Assembly: GCF_036227605.1 (NCBI RefSeq)
Contig: NZ_CP109487.1
Location: forward strand, 4,166,001 to 4,230,000
Direction of reading: 5' to 3'
DNA: 64,000 bases
Source: Streptomyces sp. NBC_01439
Lineage (GTDB): Bacteria; Actinomycetota; Actinomycetes; Streptomycetales; Streptomycetaceae
Translations under genes and position numbers: made by a program
Part shown: positions 38,869 to 46,610 of the stretch, in pieces
Numbering within the stretch: the stretch's first letter is position 1
How the letters are laid out: each line of letters opens with the position of its first letter
Notes under the pieces: generated by a model
The model's database searches: none
The model's input: only the letters and a program-made list of their open reading frames with translations
What the model was told of the DNA's origin: nothing

Positions 38869-39068
38869 AAGATTTGCTGCCATTTTTTCCGCCCTGCGGC
38901 GGCGCTCCCTGGCAACGACGTAAACGATACCTGATGACCGGGGGTGCTTCACCACCGGATTGATCAGCGCCGCGGGTGGGCGCGATGGCTAGGCTTTGCC
39001 GAGCGGGCCGGGCATGTCCGGCCGCGCCCTCCGGGGTGATCACAACCGACTTCAAGGAGCCACAGCAC

Positions 39069-39557
39069 ATGGCCGACTCCAGTTTCGACATCGTCTCGAA
39101 GGTCGAGCGGCAGGAGGTCGACAACGCCCTCAACCAGGCCGCCAAGGAGCTCTCGCAGCGTTACGACTTCAAGGGCACCGGCGCCACCATCGCCTGGTCC
39201 GGCGAGAAGATCCTGATGGAGGCGAACTCCGAGGAGCGCGTGAAGGCCGTCCTCGACGTCTTCGAGACCAAGCTGGTCAAGCGCGGGATCTCGCTGAAGG
39301 CGCTGGACGCCGGGGAGCCGCAGCTGTCCGGCAAGGAGTACAAGATCTTCGCCACGATCGAGGAGGGCATCTCCCAGGAGAACGCCAAGAAGGTCGCGAA
39401 GGTCATCCGGGACGAGGGTCCCAAGGGCGTCAAGGCCCAGGTCCAGGGCGAGGAGCTGCGCGTCAGCTCCAAGAGCCGTGACGACCTCCAGGAGGTCCAG
39501 GCGCTGCTCAAGGGCAAGGACCTGGACTTCGCGATCCAGTTCGTGAACTACCGCTGA
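39069..39557 (+). CDS. yajQ: YajQ-family (UPF0234) nucleotide-binding protein
   Basis: 162 residues from ATG 39069 (AAGGAGCC upstream). [30 protein letters not shown] and the C-terminal [12 protein letters not shown] are family landmarks; two ferredoxin-like halves are expected. In other bacteria YajQ proteins bind cyclic di-GMP or tRNA/GTP. The last 20 bases, including the stop, form the attachment core of the element that follows, and insertion leaves the gene intact. Confidence 0.93.
   Translation: MADSSFDIVSKVERQEVDNALNQAAKELSQRYDFKGTGATIAWSGEKILMEANSEERVKAVLDVFETKLVKRGISLKALDAGEPQLSGKEYKIFATIEEGISQENAKKVAKVIRDEGPKGVKAQVQGEELRVSSKSRDDLQEVQALLKGKDLDFAIQFVNYR
39538..39557. repeat. attL core
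   Basis: AGTTCGTGAACTACCGCTGA, the last 20 bases of yajQ (...FVNYR stop), is repeated exactly at 54065-54084. Confidence 0.9.
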
Positions 39558-39567
39558 TCAACTGATC

Positions 39568-39580
39568 TGACCTGCACGGA
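39568..39580. repeat. Left 13-base inverted arm repeat
   Basis: TGACCTGCACGGA is the exact reverse complement of TCCGTGCAGGTCA at 54036-54048. It lies 10 bases inside attL, so it is a candidate integrase arm site. Confidence 0.75.
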
Positions 39581-39585
39581 CGTGG

Positions 39586-40908
39586 CTAGGCAGACCTTGC
39601 AGGGCACAACGGGGGCACATCGCCGAGCACAGCCTCGACGGCGGCCCTCGTTGTGTCTTCCTCGTCGGGCCACAGGTGCGTGTACGTGTCGAGCGTGATC
39701 GACGGTTTGGCGTGACCGAGTCGCTTCTGAACCGTCTTCACGTTCTCGCGGTGCTTGATGAGCAGCGAGGCGTAGAAGTGCCGCAGGTCGTGCAGGCTCG
39801 CGCCGTCAGGTGCCTCTATGCGGGCAGGCTCGCCGCCCTTGGGCTTGCCTGACCGCAGCCACCCCGCACGCGCCTGCTCGTACGCCTCGATTAGCGCCTC
39901 GTTGGCGGACCGCCGCGCCCTCGACCAGACGTGAGCCCAGGCGCCGCGCCGGACGGGCTTGCGGTCCTGGTTGGGGAAGATCAGCCGCGCCGTGCGCTGG
40001 CGCGGCTTACGCGGGTCGGTGCGGTCCTCGATCTGCACCGCCGACGCGGGGAACCGTTCGAGGTGCGCGGCGAGGGCGTCCACCGCCGCTTTGGTGAGCG
40101 GGACCGTGCGGTAACTCTCGTGGGTCTTGGGCTCGCCGATGTACGGCAGGTCACCGTCCGGGTCGATTAGCTGCTGCCGCACGGTGACCTCACGGCGCAG
40201 GAAGTCGACGCCGTCGACCTCCAGACCGAACAACTCCCCCTGCCGCAGACCGGATGAGGCGGCGAGCAAGAGCAGGGCGCGGTACCGGTCCGGCGCGGCA
40301 TCGATGAGCGCCCGGACCGCGTCCGAATGCAGGGGCACAATCTCGGCCTTGCGCTGCTTGGGCAGACGTACGCCCTCGCACGGGTTGCCCGCGATGATCC
40401 GGTCACGGACGGCGGTTTGCAGCGGCGTGATCAGGTACGCGTACGTCACAGCCAGCGTCGAGGGTGCGAGCACCTGCGATCGGTCCTTGATCCACGCCTG
40501 TATGTCCGACGGGCGGATGCTGGCTACGGGCCTATCGCCGAACGTCGGATAGACGTGATTCCGCAAACCCCGCTCGACGCGGGAGGCAGTTGTGGACCGG
40601 TGTACCGCCGAGGTGCGCCACCGCTCGGCAACTGCCCGAAAGCTCTCCTTGCCGGCGGCAGGGTCGACGTACAGCCCCCGATCAAGGTCGGCCTTGACGG
40701 TTGCTGCGCGGGTCTCGGCCGCGGCCCGCTTGTCGAAGTTCTCCTTGCGCTGCTTCCCGCTCTCGTCCCGCCAACGAACCTGCCAACGCTTCCCCGTGCC
40801 GTGGTCGCCACTGGCGACGAGCGTGCGGGTCTTGCTGCTGTGCTCGCCACACGGCTTGTCCGCCTTGCCCGGACGGGACTTGTGCCACCGGTCGTAGACG
40901 TCAGCCAT
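39586..40908 (-). CDS. int: Tyrosine site-specific integrase
   Basis: 440 residues from ATG 40908; a longer N-terminal reading would run into the upstream regulator. The N-terminal part (YDRWHKSRPGKADKPCGEHS, WQVRWRDESGKQRKENFDKR) is an AP2-like arm-binding region. The SAM-like core-binding domain spans ~105-200. The catalytic domain has Arg in AASSGLRQGELFGLEVDGV, Lys in the beta-hairpin (GEPKTHESYRTVPL), HxxR in ASLHDLRHFYASLL, His in KRLGHAKPSITLDTY and the nucleophile Tyr in DTYTHLWP. All catalytic residues are present. It is encoded at the attL end and transcribed outward, overlapping the XRE gene by eight bases. Confidence 0.95.
   Translation of the reverse strand: MADVYDRWHKSRPGKADKPCGEHSSKTRTLVASGDHGTGKRWQVRWRDESGKQRKENFDKRAAAETRAATVKADLDRGLYVDPAAGKESFRAVAERWRTSAVHRSTTASRVERGLRNHVYPTFGDRPVASIRPSDIQAWIKDRSQVLAPSTLAVTYAYLITPLQTAVRDRIIAGNPCEGVRLPKQRKAEIVPLHSDAVRALIDAAPDRYRALLLLAASSGLRQGELFGLEVDGVDFLRREVTVRQQLIDPDGDLPYIGEPKTHESYRTVPLTKAAVDALAAHLERFPASAVQIEDRTDPRKPRQRTARLIFPNQDRKPVRRGAWAHVWSRARRSANEALIEAYEQARAGWLRSGKPKGGEPARIEAPDGASLHDLRHFYASLLIKHRENVKTVQKRLGHAKPSITLDTYTHLWPDEEDTTRAAVEAVLGDVPPLCPARSA
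39600..39619. repeat. Left copy of the 20-base direct repeat
   Basis: CAGGGCACAACGGGGGCACA recurs at 53941-53960 with one mismatch (CGAGGG for CGGGGG). The left copy lies inside the 3' end of int. Both face the same way, as expected for integrase arm sites. Confidence 0.65.
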
Positions 40909-41494
40909 TCGACTCCGCCTGTCCGCGATCATCGTCCGACTTGACCGGCAGGTCGTCCCGCGCACTGGACGTGATGACCCCCAGTTCGTTGACCATCCCG
41001 AGCGACCGGAAGAATTCGAGCTGCTGCTCCTTGTGGCGGATGAGCTTCAAAGCGCGGTCATCCGCCGTCTCCCACTCCTCCTGAGGAACCTCGCTGTAGT
41101 ACAGCCGTTCATCGGTCCCGTGCAGGGTCGTCTGACCCCTGACCCAGGCTCGGATTTCTCCGAGTGGCGCACGATGCGTGCCGTGCGGAGTCGGTCCGTT
41201 AGGGACGATCTTGTAATCGTCCTTGTCGCCGCCGATGGGCACGAGTAGGTGGATCGGCGCCACGTTCAATGCCTGCGCCAGGATCAGCCACTCTTCGAGG
41301 GTGACCTGACGCCGCCGCCGACCATTCAGGTCACGTCGGCCGCTCTCGATGTTGGCGATCACCGACGCTGTCAGCCCGGGCGCGCCGATCAAGCGGCAGC
41401 GTTCCGCGAGGTCTTTCGCGGTGAGCCCCTGCCGCTTCCTCAGCTCCTGGGCCCGTTGAGCGACGGCATCGCTCGGGGATTCGTAGGTCTCCAT
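40901..41494 (-). CDS. XRE-family regulator of the element
   Basis: 197 residues; ATG at 41494. The helix-turn-helix (residues ~10-70) reads VAQRAQELRKRQGLTAKDLA, GLTASVIANIESGRRDLNGR and VTLEEWLILAQAL. The rest is a charged helical region (LYYSEVPQEEWETADDRALK, LIRHKEQQLEFFRSLGMVNE). Such regulators immediately upstream of, and overlapping, the integrase are common in actinobacterial integrative elements and are likely repressors of excision or replication. A good -10 box (TAGGAT on the minus strand, 41501-41506) sits so close that the mRNA may start at the ATG itself, i.e. be leaderless. Confidence 0.85.
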   Translation of the reverse strand: METYESPSDAVAQRAQELRKRQGLTAKDLAERCRLIGAPGLTASVIANIESGRRDLNGRRRRQVTLEEWLILAQALNVAPIHLLVPIGGDKDDYKIVPNGPTPHGTHRAPLGEIRAWVRGQTTLHGTDERLYYSEVPQEEWETADDRALKLIRHKEQQLEFFRSLGMVNELGVITSSARDDLPVKSDDDRGQAESNG

Positions 41495-41500
41495 GGCCCC

Positions 41501-41607
41501 ATCCTATGTCGATTCGACAAATTCCAAAGTTACTTTGACATGCATGGCGAAGCAGCGGAAGGTGATCACATCACAGAACGATAACGGCCGATGTCATTAA
41601 GACATCG
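41501..41607. promoter_or_regulatory. Divergent control region int-XRE / xis
   Basis: It contains palindrome TGTCGATTCGACA (41507-41519), adjoining the minus-strand TAGGAT box (41501-41506), and palindrome CGATGTC-ATTAA-GACATCG (41589-41607), just before the excisionase ribosome-binding site. A TTGACA box is at 41535-41540. Two different operators in the divergent promoter suggest an excision/lysogeny-type switch between the two regulators. Confidence 0.65.
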
Positions 41608-41623
41608 GGTCCAAGGAGGCTCA

Positions 41624-41842
41624 GTGCCCGTCGCCCAGATTTCAGACACCCCGAACGGCGCCCGCCGCAAGCTGGCCACAGCCCAGGAGCTCGCCGAGTA
41701 CTGCGGCGTGCCGCTCGCCACCGTGTACCAGTGGAGCCACCGCGGCGGCGGGCCGCGCATGATCAAAGTCGGTCGCCACCTCCGTGCCCGGTGGGCAGAC
41801 ATAGAGCGATGGCTCGATGCGCAGACGATCGATGCGGCCTGA
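41624..41842 (+). CDS. Excisionase-like HTH protein
   Basis: 72 residues from GTG 41624 with AAGGAGG seven bases upstream. ATAQELAEYCGVPLATVYQW, then SHRGGGPRMIKVGRHLRARW and ADIERWLD, is the compact winged helix of AlpA/Xis and MerR-like DNA-bending proteins. Its position opposite the int-XRE operon supports a role in excision, but other elements use the same fold as activators. The stop overlaps the start of the next gene (TGATG). Confidence 0.82.
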   Translation: MPVAQISDTPNGARRKLATAQELAEYCGVPLATVYQWSHRGGGPRMIKVGRHLRARWADIERWLDAQTIDAA

Positions 41843-42408
41843 TGACGGCGGCTGGACTCCTCGCGCGCCACGTCGCTCCTGCGGCGCCGTCCGAGGTCGC
41901 TACCGACGCGGTAGCTCTTTGGGCGTCCGCGCAGGTAACCGCGCTCGGCGTCGAAGACTCCCCCGACTACGGCAGCCCCGCATGGTCCGCCCTGCACGCC
42001 ACCGATCCACACCGCGCGGTCGCCATCATTACGGCGGCCGAACAGTGGCGCCGCCACACAACACGCGAGGCGTGGCTCGATCGCCTCCTCGACGAGGACC
42101 CGGAGCGATGGTTCGCGTACGTCACCGCGGATGCCAACGACTACGCCCGCAGCATCGTGGGCGACCTCGCCCGTCGACCGACGCAAGCCGAACTCTCTGC
42201 CCGCCGCGCCGTCCGAATCCAACCTCGGGCCGTGGCCGCTACAGCCGGGTGGCCGCCCATCGCCATTCCCGGACGGACCGGATGGGTCCGCACCCTCACC
42301 CGATACGGCCGACAGCTCGACCGCCCCCGATTGCACCAGGAGCCCTCACTTGATCCCGCACGACACCCGCGTCTACCGAACGGCGGATGCATCGACACCG
42401 CCGCTTGA
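41842..42408 (+). CDS. Element protein of unknown function
   Basis: 188 residues; ATG at 41842 overlaps the excisionase stop. The first ~130 residues are helical (LLARHVAPAAPSEVATDAVA, AAEQWRRHTTREAWLDRLLD, RWFAYVTADANDYARSIVGD), and the C-terminus is Arg/Pro-rich. There is no recognisable primase or polymerase motif. The gene sits between xis and the replication helicase and overlaps the helicase start by 59 bases, so a role in replication initiation is plausible by context only. Confidence 0.55.
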   Translation: MTAAGLLARHVAPAAPSEVATDAVALWASAQVTALGVEDSPDYGSPAWSALHATDPHRAVAIITAAEQWRRHTTREAWLDRLLDEDPERWFAYVTADANDYARSIVGDLARRPTQAELSARRAVRIQPRAVAATAGWPPIAIPGRTGWVRTLTRYGRQLDRPRLHQEPSLDPARHPRLPNGGCIDTAA

Positions 42409-43849
42409 CCCGGCCGTGCGGATGTTGACCTATCCGCCGACCCCCTACGGCCGGCCCGACGCACCCACGCACTTCGAGCACATCGCTAGCCCTGCGTCCG
42501 CGGCGGGCACGATGGCGGAGCGGCATCGTGGGCACCTGCGCATGGCCGAGCGGTTCGTCACCGAACACTCCGACCACCTGCGTCACGTGCACGGGATCGG
42601 GTGGCACTGCTGGGACGGAGCGCGGTGGTCCGTAGACGAGCAGCGCGCCGACGTCGAAGCCGCCGTCACCACGATCAAGAGCGCGCTTGGTGAACTCGAC
42701 CGCCTCGACGGCGAAGAGCGCGCCGCACTGTTCAAGGACGTCCGCCGGTCCGAGTCCGCTACCGGCATTGACGGCATGGTGCGGATCGCGTCCGCCCTGC
42801 CGCCGATCTCGACCGCCTCGAAAGCCCTCGACGCCGACCCGCATCTGTTCAACACCCCAGCGGGCACCGTGAACCTGCACACCGGGACCGTGCACGCCAA
42901 CAATCGGGCCGACCTGCTGACCAAAGTGGCAGGCGGACAGCTCGCAGCCGAACACAACCCTGAGTGGCAAGGGTTCCTCGCCCGCATCCTGCCCGACGAG
43001 GAGGTGCGCACCTTCGTACAGCGCCTGTTCGGGTACGCCATGCTCGGCAAGGTCACAGAGCACGTGATGCCGATCTTCACTGGCACGGGAGCCAACGGGA
43101 AAGGCACCCTGCGCGACGCGCTCATGTCCGCATTCGGTGACTACGCGATCGAGGTCGACCCGTCCATCCTCATGGAGTCCAAGCACGAGCGGCACGGCGC
43201 CTTCAAGATGCGCTTGCGCGGTGCCCGTCTCGCGTTCTGCTCGGAGACCGACAAGGGGCGCCGGTTCGCCGAGGCCACCATGAAACGACTCGTCGGCGGC
43301 GACCCGATCGAGGCGAACCTCATGCACAAGAACCCGATCACTTTCGACCCCTCACACACCCTGGTCATGCTGACCAACTTCCTGCCCCAGGTGTCGGGAG
43401 ACGACCCGGCGATATGGCGCCGCATCCTCATCGTCCCGTTCGATGTGACGATCCCCGAAGCAGACCGCGACCCGGGCCTACCCGACCGGCTCAAGAACGC
43501 CGCCCCGGCAGTGCTCGCGTGGGCGTACGAGGGATGGCGCGACTACCAGCGGCAGGGGCTGAACCCGCCCGAGGCCGTACGCGTCCGCACAGCGGCCTAC
43601 CAGGCTGCAAGTGACGTACTGGCACGCTTCCTTGACGAACGGGCGCTCACGTCACGGCACGCCGTCGTCAAGGCCCGCGATCTGTTCACCGCTTGGTCCC
43701 GCTGGTGCGGGGAGAACGGCGAGCAGCCTGGCAGCGAGGCCGCATTCGCCGAATCCATGACGAAGCGCGGCCACGGCAAGACCCGTCGCAGCACAGGACA
43801 GTTCTACCTCGGCCTGATGCTCGCCGGCACCGACGACGACGCACCCTGA
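42350..43849 (+). CDS. D5/P4-type replication helicase
   Basis: 499 residues when started at TTG 42350 (CAGGAG eight bases upstream); an ATG at 42422 is the alternative. The N-terminal ~200 residues fit a D5_N-type region (HLRMAERFVTEHSDHLRHVH, WHCWDGARW, LFNTPAGTVNLHTG). The SF3 helicase core follows: Walker A FTGTGANGKGTLRDAL (~245-253), Walker B region RGARLAFCSETDKG, and sensor and arginine region HTLVMLTNFLPQVSGDDPAI then WRRILIVPF. The C-terminus (LFTAWSRWCGENGEQPGSEA) is a winged-helix tail. No archaeo-eukaryotic primase domain is seen before it. It would unwind the element's origin, probably in the repeat region just behind the gene. Confidence 0.9.
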   Translation: MIPHDTRVYRTADASTPPLDPAVRMLTYPPTPYGRPDAPTHFEHIASPASAAGTMAERHRGHLRMAERFVTEHSDHLRHVHGIGWHCWDGARWSVDEQRADVEAAVTTIKSALGELDRLDGEERAALFKDVRRSESATGIDGMVRIASALPPISTASKALDADPHLFNTPAGTVNLHTGTVHANNRADLLTKVAGGQLAAEHNPEWQGFLARILPDEEVRTFVQRLFGYAMLGKVTEHVMPIFTGTGANGKGTLRDALMSAFGDYAIEVDPSILMESKHERHGAFKMRLRGARLAFCSETDKGRRFAEATMKRLVGGDPIEANLMHKNPITFDPSHTLVMLTNFLPQVSGDDPAIWRRILIVPFDVTIPEADRDPGLPDRLKNAAPAVLAWAYEGWRDYQRQGLNPPEAVRVRTAAYQAASDVLARFLDERALTSRHAVVKARDLFTAWSRWCGENGEQPGSEAAFAESMTKRGHGKTRRSTGQFYLGLMLAGTDDDAP

Positions 43850-44072
43850 CCCGCCCGGATGTAGGGCTGTGTAGGGATTTCCGAAACTCCCTTACGCGGG
43901 TGAATACAGGGATTACCGGAAAACCCGCCACTCCCCTACACCCGAGCCTTCACCGCCCTGCGGTCCCCGAATGCCCCGAGTCCATTCCGGGGCGACCAGC
44001 CCAGCCCCTATGTCCATCCGCGTCGTGCCGCGTCTCGCGCGCGTGCGCGAGACGCGTTAAGGAGTTCTGATC
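43850..44072. repeat. Iteron-like non-coding region behind the helicase (candidate origin)
   Basis: TGTAGGG occurs at 43860-43866 and 43870-43876, and its inverse CCCTACA at 43934-43940. A longer direct repeat of the form TGTAGGGATTTCCGAAACTC versus TACAGGGATTACCGGAAAAC lies at ~43870 and ~43905. An imperfect CTCCCTTAC lies at ~43887. The cluster is confined to ~90 bases, just after a replication helicase gene. Origins of satellite elements often lie here. No gene fits these 223 bases. Confidence 0.55.
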
Positions 44073-44435
44073 TTGAGTACCAAGCACCGTCCCGCCGCCG
44101 TCCTCGCCCTGGCCCAGGGACGGACTACCGGGCAGGCCGCCACCGCTGCCGGAGTCTCCGGGCGAACCGTTCTGCGATGGCTCGACGACCCGACGTTCCG
44201 GCAGGACGTCACCGATACCCGAACCGAGTTGCTACACCTCGCCGTCGGACGCCTCGCAGCCGGCGCCACCAAAGCCGTTGACGCACTGGTCGACGCCCTC
44301 GACACCGAGAAGGGACAGGCCCGCGTGCAGGCTGCCCGAACACTGCTCGACGCCTGCCTGTCGCTGCGCGAATCCCTCGACCTTGAGCAGCGCCTCGCCG
44401 CCCTTGAGGCCGACGAGGAGGCTCGCCACCGATGA
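44073..44435 (+). CDS. Small HTH protein, terminase-small-subunit-like
   Basis: 120 residues from TTG 44073 (AAGGAG eight bases upstream). The N-terminus, KHRPAAVLALAQGRTTGQAA and TAAGVSGRTVLRWLDDPTFR, is a homeodomain-like helix-turn-helix of the type found in phage terminase small subunits. The rest is helical (LLHLAVGRLAAGATKAVDAL, then ARVQAARTLLDACLSLRESL). Satellite islands use such proteins to redirect helper packaging, but plain regulators share the fold. No large terminase is encoded here. The stop overlaps the next start (ATGA). Confidence 0.6.
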   Translation: MSTKHRPAAVLALAQGRTTGQAATAAGVSGRTVLRWLDDPTFRQDVTDTRTELLHLAVGRLAAGATKAVDALVDALDTEKGQARVQAARTLLDACLSLRESLDLEQRLAALEADEEARHR

Positions 44436-44773
44436 GCCGTTCAGCCCCGCTCTCCCGCCGCCTGGGCGCCGTCGAACAGAAGCGCGACGGCCGGCGTCTC
44501 ATGCACCCCCACAGGCTCACTGACGGCCGCACAGTGCGCCTGTCCACCCTCGACATACTGAGCGCACTACAGGACGGCCTCGCGCTGCACGGCCAGCACG
44601 TCACCGAGCCGCCCTCGGACGTGGTCCGCACCCTGGCCATGCTCGACCCCGACGACGACACGTCGATGATGGGCCGCACCACCCGCGCCGTAGCCGTCGA
44701 ATGGTGCACCGCCTACGACGAGGGCCGCCCTGTGGCGCTCTACGGCGACGATGCCGACGAGGCCGACGAGTGA
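44432..44773 (+). CDS. Small element protein, unknown
   Basis: 113 residues; ATG at 44432 overlaps the preceding stop. It has an Arg-rich N-terminus (SRSAPLSRRLGAVEQKRDGR), a middle part (LSTLDILSALQDGLALHGQH) and an acidic C-terminus (ALYGDDADEADE). There are no cysteines for zinc and no membrane segment. It overlaps its right neighbour by four bases (GTGAG), as part of a compact operon of small genes. No family is recognised. Confidence 0.55.
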   Translation: MSRSAPLSRRLGAVEQKRDGRRLMHPHRLTDGRTVRLSTLDILSALQDGLALHGQHVTEPPSDVVRTLAMLDPDDDTSMMGRTTRAVAVEWCTAYDEGRPVALYGDDADEADE

Positions 44774-45198
44774 GCCACGCCGATGCCGAGCACCTCACGC
44801 GCGCCGATGGGGCGGTCATCGTCCCGCCCAGCGTCGCGGGGGACGTCCTGCGCGCCCTCGTACGCGACCTCACCGCCCGCGTGCGCGCCGACGGGGGCGA
44901 AATCACCCCCGGCGTGCGCCGTCTGCTCTACGCCCTTCACTCGGCTGCTCAGCAAACCGAACTGGAGTGCGATAAGAGCACCGCGCCGCACTCTGCCGAT
45001 ACCGGAACCGCGCCCAGCACACCGGGCACGGTGGCAGTGGCCGAGGCAGCCGCCCTCATGGGCTGCTCGCCCCGCCACGTCCGGGCGCTGATCGGCGCCG
45101 GACGACTGCCCGCCCGCCGCGTTGGGGCGCGCGTGTGGGGCATCGACCGGGACGCCCTCGACCACTACCGACACAGAACAGGAGACACCACACCATGA
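44770..45198 (+). CDS. HTH protein with excisionase/MerR-like C-terminal domain
   Basis: 142 residues from GTG 44770 (overlaps the previous stop; the upstream open frame is a shadow). The N-terminal half resembles a small dimerisation or effector region (GAVIVPPSVAGDVLRALVRD). Residues ~90-140 carry VAVAEAAALMGCSPRHVRAL and IGAGRLPARRVGARVWGIDR, the HTH_17 (excisionase-type) fold with its beta-hairpin wing. This would be a second DNA-binding protein of the element besides xis and may act at its origin or promoters. The stop overlaps the next ATG. Confidence 0.7.
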   Translation: MSHADAEHLTRADGAVIVPPSVAGDVLRALVRDLTARVRADGGEITPGVRRLLYALHSAAQQTELECDKSTAPHSADTGTAPSTPGTVAVAEAAALMGCSPRHVRALIGAGRLPARRVGARVWGIDRDALDHYRHRTGDTTP

Positions 45199-45899
45199 CC
45201 GCAGCACTGACCACCGACCGGCCCGAGACCGGGGCCGCCATCGAGCAGGCCGAGCAGGAAGCGACCGAGGCCGAGCAGTTGCTCGCCGCGCTTGAGGAGC
45301 GTGTGCGCGAGGGGGACGAGCAGGTCACAGCCGACCAGCTCGCCGGCGCCCGCGAACTGGGACGGTTCGCCAAGCTGAGGGCCGAGGCCGCCCGCCGCAA
45401 GGCCGACCGCGCAGCCGCCGACGCCGCCGAGCGGCAGCGCGCCGACCTCCTCGCCCGCGCCGCCGCCATGACCGCGCCCGGCGGACCGCTCGACGCCGAC
45501 AGCCTCGCCGCCACCTACGCCGCCGCCCGCGATGCCATACGCACGTTCGTCACTGCCTCCGAGGGGTACAACGACGCCATCGGTGACGCGGCGCGACTGC
45601 TCGCCGCCGCCGGCATCCCCGACAGCACGAGCCATGCGGCGCCCGGGAGCGCGGCGGTCGCCCGATGGGGTACCGACGCGTTTCGGATGGCCGACGGACG
45701 TTCGTTCTCCCCCACCGGCACGGCACTGCGCCTCGCCGTCCTGCTCGACGACCTCGACGGCGAGTTCGGCGGTATACCCGCCGGCATCGGTCACCCGCCG
45801 TTCGTCCGGACTCCACTCGCTGAGCAGGCATACCGAGGCCGAGGCGCCACCCCCGAACTCGATCGCCTCGCCTCCGAGCTGGATGGAGGGACAAGGTGA
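45195..45899 (+). CDS. Coiled-coil element protein, unknown
   Basis: 234 residues from ATG 45195. Residues ~10-85 are a long Glu/Ala/Arg coiled coil (IEQAEQEATEAEQLLAALEE, ARRKADRAAADAAERQRADL). A folded part ends in LRLAVLLDDLDGEFGGIPAG. The coil plus a small C-terminal domain could be a scaffold or an assembly-interference protein, but nothing proves it. It overlaps both neighbours by four bases. Confidence 0.55.
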   Translation: MTAALTTDRPETGAAIEQAEQEATEAEQLLAALEERVREGDEQVTADQLAGARELGRFAKLRAEAARRKADRAAADAAERQRADLLARAAAMTAPGGPLDADSLAATYAAARDAIRTFVTASEGYNDAIGDAARLLAAAGIPDSTSHAAPGSAAVARWGTDAFRMADGRSFSPTGTALRLAVLLDDLDGEFGGIPAGIGHPPFVRTPLAEQAYRGRGATPELDRLASELDGGTR

Positions 45900-46162
45900 C
45901 CGCGCGCGAGCACATCACCGACGACAACCACCACCAGGCCGAGCGCGTCCCACACGCCCGCGCCGAGTCGAGCGGCTACGTGTCGCCCGCCTACCGGCGT
46001 TGGGCCGAGCAGGTCGCGCAGGCCGCCCACCCGCCGGCCGACACCTTCACCATGCCGACCACCGCGGCCGAGCTGGACGCCCTCAGATACGCCGACCGAG
46101 TACGCGTCTACACCACCGACCACGCCCTGTACGAGCGGCTCACCGGCCGTGCAGCCGCATGA
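45896..46162 (+). CDS. Small element protein, unknown
   Basis: 88 residues from GTG 45896 (overlaps the previous stop). The central segment VSPAYRRWAEQVAQAAHPPA is followed by TMPTTAAELDALRYADRVRV, whose 'LDALRYADRVRVYT.DH.LYERLTGR' layout reads as one small alpha/beta unit. Part of the compact plus-strand operon. No function can be assigned. Confidence 0.5.
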   Translation: MTAREHITDDNHHQAERVPHARAESSGYVSPAYRRWAEQVAQAAHPPADTFTMPTTAAELDALRYADRVRVYTTDHALYERLTGRAAA

Positions 46163-46196
46163 CACCGCACCCGCGCCGACGAGGAGACACGACAGC

Positions 46197-46577
46197 GTGA
46201 GCACCGCCACCGTGAACCGTTCCCAGTGGGACGACACGACCCCTGCCGACCTCAAGATCCCGTGGCGCAAGGTCACCGCCCCCGACGCCCGATCAGGCCC
46301 GCTCAGCACACACCCCGTAATAGGTGAGCGGGGCATCGTGCACACCGCCCCTTGGTGGGTCGACGGCACCCTCTACACCGACAACGCCCGATGGCTCGCC
46401 CACATCCGCGACCAGGCCCGCCAGTCTGGCGAACACGTCGCCGAGGAGACCGCGCCCGACGGGCCGCCCGCTGGCCACCTCGCCGAAATCGAAGCCATGC
46501 GCCGCTACGCCGAGGCACACGAACTACGCCCCGCCACCGTCCCCGCCCCTGACGCGCCCCGCGTCCGCCCCTACTGA
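46197..46577 (+). CDS. Small element protein, unknown
   Basis: 126 residues from GTG 46197, chosen for the GAGGAGA nine bases upstream; longer readings lack a ribosome-binding site. Trp-rich central text (HTAPWWVDGTLYTDNARWLA, HIRDQARQSGEHVAEE) and a Pro-rich C-terminus are seen. There is no recognisable domain. It follows the compact small-gene operon. Confidence 0.5.
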   Translation: MSTATVNRSQWDDTTPADLKIPWRKVTAPDARSGPLSTHPVIGERGIVHTAPWWVDGTLYTDNARWLAHIRDQARQSGEHVAEETAPDGPPAGHLAEIEAMRRYAEAHELRPATVPAPDAPRVRPY

Positions 46578-46610
46578 ACGCCCGCCCGATTAAGAGGAAC
46601 TTGACTACCC

